From contig CAMDHM010000004.1 in NCBI GenBank assembly GCA_945898195.1, forward strand, positions 1 to 64,000: a stretch of DNA of 64,000 bases. Reading direction: 5' to 3'. The stretch is from Pseudobacteriovorax antillogorgiicola. GTDB lineage: Bacteria; Bdellovibrionota_B; Oligoflexia; Oligoflexales; RGVZ01. The position numbers and the translations under genes are program-made. The notes below the pieces were generated by a model, which saw only the letters and a list, made by a program, of their open reading frames with translations, was not told the origin of the DNA and searched no databases. Below are positions 59,231 through 64,000 of the stretch, piece after piece; within the stretch, counting starts at the first letter, position 1; the number at the start of each line of letters is the position of its first letter.

Positions 59231-59989
59231 TTATTCGCTAAGTATATGTTTTAGTTTTACGCGCAATTTACCAACGGCCTGGGTATGTAACTGACTGACC
59301 CGCGATTCCGTAACTTCAAGGATTTTGCCGATTTCTTTGAGATTCAGATCCTCGTAGTAATAAAGGGAGAGAACGAGTTTCTGTTTTTCAGGAAGGTCTT
59401 GGATGTGATTTATCAAGAGCTGGCGGACACCCTGGTTCTTGAGATGCTGAAAAGGATTTTTTGAGTTTGGATTTTCTAACGACTCAAGAAGGCTTTTTCG
59501 GTCACTCTGGCTCGGTCCACTTAATTCATCGATGGACAACAAGGTCACGGATTTAACTTTTGACACGAGCTCGTGATAAGTATCGAGGTCCATTCCCAAA
59601 GCGTCCGAGAGCTCCGCATCCGTGATCGTGCGGCCGTACTTTTGCTCGAGCTCAGCATAGGTCCGCTCGATTTTTTTTGCTTTGTCACGAACAGAGCGGG
59701 GAACCCAGTCCTGGCTGCGGAGTTCATCAAGAATGGCTCCCCTGATACGGAACTCAGCATATGTTTTGAATTTATTGTCACGGCTCGGGTCGTATTTCTC
59801 GATGGCATCCATCAAACCAATGACGCCAGCGCTAATTAGGTCGTCAATTTCAATGTTGGACGGCAGGCGGGCTGCAATCCTTTGGGCCACAAAGCGGATC
59901 AAGGGCGCATAATCCATGATCAACTGATCGCGGAGTTTGCCATCAACTCCGTGTGTTACCTGTTTATATCGCTTTACGAGGCCCTTCAT
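59231..59989 (-). CDS. fliA: Flagellar sigma factor sigma28
   Basis: YAPLIRFVAQRIAARLPSNIEIDDLISAGVIGLMDAIEKYDP, LKEIGKILEVTESRVSQLHTQAVGKLR. Confidence 0.95.
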   Translation of the reverse strand: MKGLVKRYKQVTHGVDGKLRDQLIMDYAPLIRFVAQRIAARLPSNIEIDDLISAGVIGLMDAIEKYDPSRDNKFKTYAEFRIRGAILDELRSQDWVPRSVRDKAKKIERTYAELEQKYGRTITDAELSDALGMDLDTYHELVSKVKSVTLLSIDELSGPSQSDRKSLLESLENPNSKNPFQHLKNQGVRQLLINHIQDLPEKQKLVLSLYYYEDLNLKEIGKILEVTESRVSQLHTQAVGKLRVKLKHILSE

Positions 59990-60810
59990 AGTTGAGTCCC
60001 CTTCATTGACATGTCAAAAGTATGCGGGGCTTGAATGCCATCGTTTCGCCAGTCATCCGCCAAATTCAAGAGCCGGTGGAAACACTGCGTCCAGGCCTGT
60101 CCGGCAAGGGAGAAATTCGAGTTTTCTTGGACGGCTTTTCGCGCCATGACACCACGTTGAATCGCTGGATCAGCCGGGATTGACCCAGCAAAAACAAGGC
60201 GAGTGGTGAGAAACTTTGTTGCCACCTCTGTGAGCCGTTCAAAAATTCTTCGCCCCTCGTCTTCAGAGCGAACCTGGTTAACCGCCAACGCGATTGACGG
60301 AATATCTTCGCATTCAGATAGAACTTTAATTAGTGCATAGGCGTCAGTAACCGCATGAGGTTCTGGTGTGGTCACAACGAGATTGATGCGGGCCAGTCGG
60401 TTAAGTTGAAGAACGGTTTCCGATATTCCGGCTCCCGTGTCAATAATCACAGTGTCAAAGCGCGATGCCACCGAACGAATTCCGGTCATCAGGCGTTCAC
60501 GCAGACCGTGGTCCAGATTTTGGAGTGCGGCGATGCCAGATCCTGCCGGCATCACGGTGATTCCCATTGGCCCTTTGACGAGAACATCTTCAATGCAAAG
60601 GCGACCCGTAATGACATCAAAGATGCTGTGTTCAGCTTTGATTCCGAGCAAAACATCAACATTGGCCAGGCCAAGGTCCCCATCAATAATCAATGTTCTG
60701 TCGCCGCGCCTAGCTGCGGCGGCAGCAAGATGCACTGAAGTCAGGGTTTTTCCGACCCCACCCTTGCCGCTAGAAACGGCGATCGTACGTTTTACTGGAA
60801 TGCCGTGCAT
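59986..60810 (-). CDS. flhG: MinD/FlhG-like ATPase
   Basis: AVSSGKGGVGKTLTSVHLA, IDGDLGLANVDVLLG; start MHGIPVKR inferred at 60810. Confidence 0.92.
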   Translation of the reverse strand: MHGIPVKRTIAVSSGKGGVGKTLTSVHLAAAAARRGDRTLIIDGDLGLANVDVLLGIKAEHSIFDVITGRLCIEDVLVKGPMGITVMPAGSGIAALQNLDHGLRERLMTGIRSVASRFDTVIIDTGAGISETVLQLNRLARINLVVTTPEPHAVTDAYALIKVLSECEDIPSIALAVNQVRSEDEGRRIFERLTEVATKFLTTRLVFAGSIPADPAIQRGVMARKAVQENSNFSLAGQAWTQCFHRLLNLADDWRNDGIQAPHTFDMSMKGTQL

Positions 60811-60821
60811 TGCTTGGTTCC

Positions 60822-62015
60822 TTATGACCGCGATAGACCAAAAATCTGCTCGATCACCCGCTCGCGACTTGCTCGTTCCACATCTTCTGGGATTTCCGGA
60901 CCTGTGCCGAAAAAGCTCAGCGGCACGGACCATTTCGCGGCGATGTTGAAGGCATCAGAGAACTGCCAGCTTTCGTCTAGTTTGTTGAAGGCAAGACTGC
61001 GGACTCCGAGATTTGAGTACATGCGAACAGCCGAGTCCAGGACGCTGGCTTTCTCTGCCGCAGAAAGGACAAGATGAAACTCGATTCCCGGCGACTGTGA
61101 TTTGAGAATCTGAAGGTCTTCCAGAATTTGGACCTGTTTCACGGGGCGGCCAGTGGTGTCGACCAAGGCAAGTCCGCAGTCCGAGTTTTTTTGAAGGACT
61201 TCATGGAGGTCGGCGGCTTCCTGAATCGCCGCAAACCGTATGTCGAGTACCTTGGCATAGACTCTGAGCTGTTCGGAGGCTGCCAGGCGAACTGCGTCAT
61301 ACGAGACGATGAGGACCTTCCGCTTTTCGCGCTGAGAAAACTGTGCCGCTAGCTTGCAAAGCAGCGTGGATTTCCCTGATCCGGGAGGTCCGACGAGGCA
61401 ATGCACCGATTGCCCACCAGACAGGGTTTCCCAACGCGGCGAAATCGATATCTGCTTTAACATCCACCGAATAGACTGGTCCCGATAATATGTTTCAGGA
61501 GTGGATTGAGCCTCGGCTTTTGGTACAGGCAATTTTCCGATAGTCGATGAGAGTTTTGAAAGAAGCGTTTCCTCAATGCCCGTATGACGGAGCATGCGGA
61601 TTACCTCTGCTGCCGCGGGGTGCAAAGACTGTTCAGCACCTGAATTGCCTTCGCGTAATACCTCGAGTAGTAACAGCTTAAGGTCGTGTACAGAGCCCTC
61701 AAGATTCTCGATACGACGCGAGGACGGCAGCCTGGATTCTAGCCCCTCGATTTTTTTCTCCATGCGTTCAAATGCAGCATCTAGCCTTACTTGATTTACA
61801 GCAGATGAAGCCCCCTGATTGCCGGAAGACGATGCGCCTGCAAGGTTGCGGATACCATTGGCCGCGCCGGCCGTAACTTCCACCGTTTTAACATTTGGTC
61901 GGCCCTCGACTGGCTTTTCGCGTGTCGAAAGGATCACGGCATCATTGCCGAATTCCAGTTTGACCGCCTTAACGGCGTCCTTGAAGGATACGGCTTCAAA
62001 GGTTTTAATTTGCAT
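60822..62015 (-). CDS. flhF: Flagellar SRP-like GTPase FlhF
   Basis: MQIKTFEAVSFKDAVKAVKLEFGNDAVILSTR, GPPGSGKSTLLCKLA, DTTGR. Confidence 0.93.
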   Translation of the reverse strand: MQIKTFEAVSFKDAVKAVKLEFGNDAVILSTREKPVEGRPNVKTVEVTAGAANGIRNLAGASSSGNQGASSAVNQVRLDAAFERMEKKIEGLESRLPSSRRIENLEGSVHDLKLLLLEVLREGNSGAEQSLHPAAAEVIRMLRHTGIEETLLSKLSSTIGKLPVPKAEAQSTPETYYRDQSIRWMLKQISISPRWETLSGGQSVHCLVGPPGSGKSTLLCKLAAQFSQREKRKVLIVSYDAVRLAASEQLRVYAKVLDIRFAAIQEAADLHEVLQKNSDCGLALVDTTGRPVKQVQILEDLQILKSQSPGIEFHLVLSAAEKASVLDSAVRMYSNLGVRSLAFNKLDESWQFSDAFNIAAKWSVPLSFFGTGPEIPEDVERASRERVIEQIFGLSRS

Positions 62016-62027
62016 CGTACTCGTCCC

Positions 62028-64000
62028 TTATTGCAGCCTTACGGTTCCAATCGACTTCGTCTTCGCTTCTGCCGGGAGTTCGTCAAAGGCCAGGATAATC
62101 AGCCCTGGAATGAACCGGGTGACCAGCTTCTTTAAGTCCCATCTAATGCGGGAGCCGCAAAGGAGGATGGGGATCGCACCATGAGGTTCAAAACTTCTCA
62201 TCGTTGCCGCAATGCTATTCAACAGCCTTTGAGCCAGTTCCGGATCTAGATTGAGGGAAGTGGACCCATCATCATTGATCTGCTGGCTCATAACGATCGT
62301 GTCTTCGACAGCCCGATCAAGGCTGGCAATGAGCAGTTGATTGTCAGTTGTCAGGTACTTTTTTATGATACCACGGCCCAATGATTTGCGAACATACCGG
62401 GTCAAAATCTCTGGGGATTTTATGGTTTTGGAATGGTCGGCAAGAGTCTCGAAAATAGTCAGTGTATCTCGGATACTTACCGATTCTGAGAGCAGATTTT
62501 GCAAGACCTTGACAACGTCCCCGAGGGTCAGACGATCCGCGGCGATGACCTCCTCGATCACCTTTGGATGGTCGCGTTTTATTCCCTCAATTAGGTTTTG
62601 TGTTTCTTGGCGACCAAGTAATTCGAAGGCGTGCTCTGAAATTAATTTCGTTAGGTGGGTTACGACCACCGTTGCACAATTGACGGCGGTGTATCCTCTG
62701 AAGGTTGCCTCGTCCCTTTGATTAGGTTTAATCCAGAGGGCCTCTAATCCATAGGCCGGCTCGATGGTTTTAATTCCCTGAATTGGATCCGAAATATCCC
62801 CGGGATCCATTGCAAGAAAATAATCTATCATCAAGCTTCCGCGCCCAATGACGTTACCCTTAAGAAGGATTTGGTATTCTCCCGGCTGCAGCTGAATATT
62901 ATCGCGTACCATCACCATTGGAACGACAATTCCAAGATCCTGAGCAAACTGTTTGCGAGCCGATATAATGCGCTCAAGGATCTCCCCGTCTTGGGTCGTG
63001 TCGACGAGGGGAATCATTCCGACTCCAACCTCTAATGCCATCGTATCAACATGGAGTAAGGCCTCGATGGAGTCAGAGGTACCTTCCTTGCGGTCTTTCT
63101 CTTGCAAATTAACCTTGGCCTCATCCTCGGACCTAAGTGTCATGGCGTTTGTGGCGAGCCTGCCAAGGTAATAAAATCCAGCAGAAAGTAGAAGGAAGGG
63201 AATGATTGGAAGGCCAGGAATGATTGCCATAAAGATCAGTAGTCCGGAACAGGCGAAAAGGGCTTTTGGATGCACGGCAATCTGATCGGAAAGATCTTGT
63301 GATAGTCCGCCACCGGCCGATGCGCGTGTCACGATAATACCGGCGGCCGTGGAGATGATCAGTGCCGGTATCTGCGACACCAAACCGTCGCCAACCGTAA
63401 GGAGTGTGTAAAGTTCGGCGGCATTTTGAAAGGACATGCCATGCTGGAAAACGCCAACTAAAAGTCCGACGATGATGTTGATGCCTGTGATCATGATTCC
63501 GGCAATGGCGTCACCGCGTACGAACTTTGAGGCCCCGTCCATCGATCCGTAAAAATCTGCTTCTTGCTCTACTTTGGAGCGCCGCTTTTTGGCCTCGTCT
63601 CGGTCAATAAGACCGGCGTTCATCTCGGCATCGATAGCCATTTGCTTGCCGGGCATAGCATCCAATGTAAATCGTGCGCCGACCTCGGCAACGCGTCCGG
63701 CACCCTTTGTGATTACGATAAAGTTGATGACGACAAGGATGAGAAAGATGGTGAAACCAACGAAATAATTTCCGCCGACGACGAAGTGACCAAACGCTTC
63801 CACCACGTCGGAGACGTCGCCTTTTTGGGCTTTTAGAAGGATCGCCCTTGTTGTTGCAACGTTAAGAGCAAGTCGAAAAAGTGTTGTTACCAAGAGGACC
63901 GTAGGAAATGTGGAGAAGTCTAACGGATGCTTGATATAGACAGAAATCAGAAGGATCAGAATCGACATAGTAATCGATACGGCAAGGAGCATGTCAAGCA
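62028..64000 (-). CDS. flhA: Flagellar biosynthesis protein FlhA (5' end beyond window)
   Basis: TLFRLALNVATTRAILL, RVAEVGARFTLDAMPGKQMAIDAEMNAGLIDRDEAKKRR. Confidence 0.96.
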   Translation of the reverse strand, partial: LDMLLAVSITMSILILLISVYIKHPLDFSTFPTVLLVTTLFRLALNVATTRAILLKAQKGDVSDVVEAFGHFVVGGNYFVGFTIFLILVVINFIVITKGAGRVAEVGARFTLDAMPGKQMAIDAEMNAGLIDRDEAKKRRSKVEQEADFYGSMDGASKFVRGDAIAGIMITGINIIVGLLVGVFQHGMSFQNAAELYTLLTVGDGLVSQIPALIISTAAGIIVTRASAGGGLSQDLSDQIAVHPKALFACSGLLIFMAIIPGLPIIPFLLLSAGFYYLGRLATNAMTLRSEDEAKVNLQEKDRKEGTSDSIEALLHVDTMALEVGVGMIPLVDTTQDGEILERIISARKQFAQDLGIVVPMVMVRDNIQLQPGEYQILLKGNVIGRGSLMIDYFLAMDPGDISDPIQGIKTIEPAYGLEALWIKPNQRDEATFRGYTAVNCATVVVTHLTKLISEHAFELLGRQETQNLIEGIKRDHPKVIEEVIAADRLTLGDVVKVLQNLLSESVSIRDTLTIFETLADHSKTIKSPEILTRYVRKSLGRGIIKKYLTTDNQLLIASLDRAVEDTIVMSQQINDDGSTSLNLDPELAQRLLNSIAATMRSFEPHGAIPILLCGSRIRWDLKKLVTRFIPGLIILAFDELPAEAKTKSIGTVRLQ

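Overview
This 64 kb window is a gene-dense chromosomal segment with moderate GC. Gene content suggests Bdellovibrionota/Deltaproteobacteria-like affiliation (inference): cdaA-cdaR-glmM after ftsH-folP, FlhF/FlhG/FliA, several short flagellins, and many lipoproteins and secreted proteases. Most of it is housekeeping: tilS-ftsH-folP-cdaA-cdaR-glmM-pdxJ-tsaE, nadA, fadD-like, mutM, sucCD, murB, trxB, apbC, dacA/dacB-like, glcD-like, pckG, and a flagellar regulatory block flhA-flhF-flhG-fliA-PP-cheY-pilZ. There are two tRNAs (Arg-ACG, Ile-GAT) and three flagellin genes. Less ordinary observations: (1) the left edge is a serine-recombinase C-terminal remnant cut by a decayed IS3-family end and abutting tRNA-Arg; (2) a perfect 54-bp palindrome at 39429-39482 holds four helically phased GACTC half-sites and overlaps the start of a 37-codon remnant of an AAA/DUF4143-type ATPase gene; (3) a block of uncharacterised lipoproteins at 44.8-49.1 kb is preceded by a CGTAAAT direct-repeat cluster and includes a metzincin-like lipoprotein; (4) a sigma28-like promoter precedes a non-flagellar lipoprotein gene; (5) a matrixin has a C-terminal sorting-like tail; (6) a REP/MITE-like inverted repeat lies between the ompA-like gene and mutM; (7) three convergent gene pairs overlap at their 3' ends. 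All family assignments are from motif reading by eye; no database search was run.
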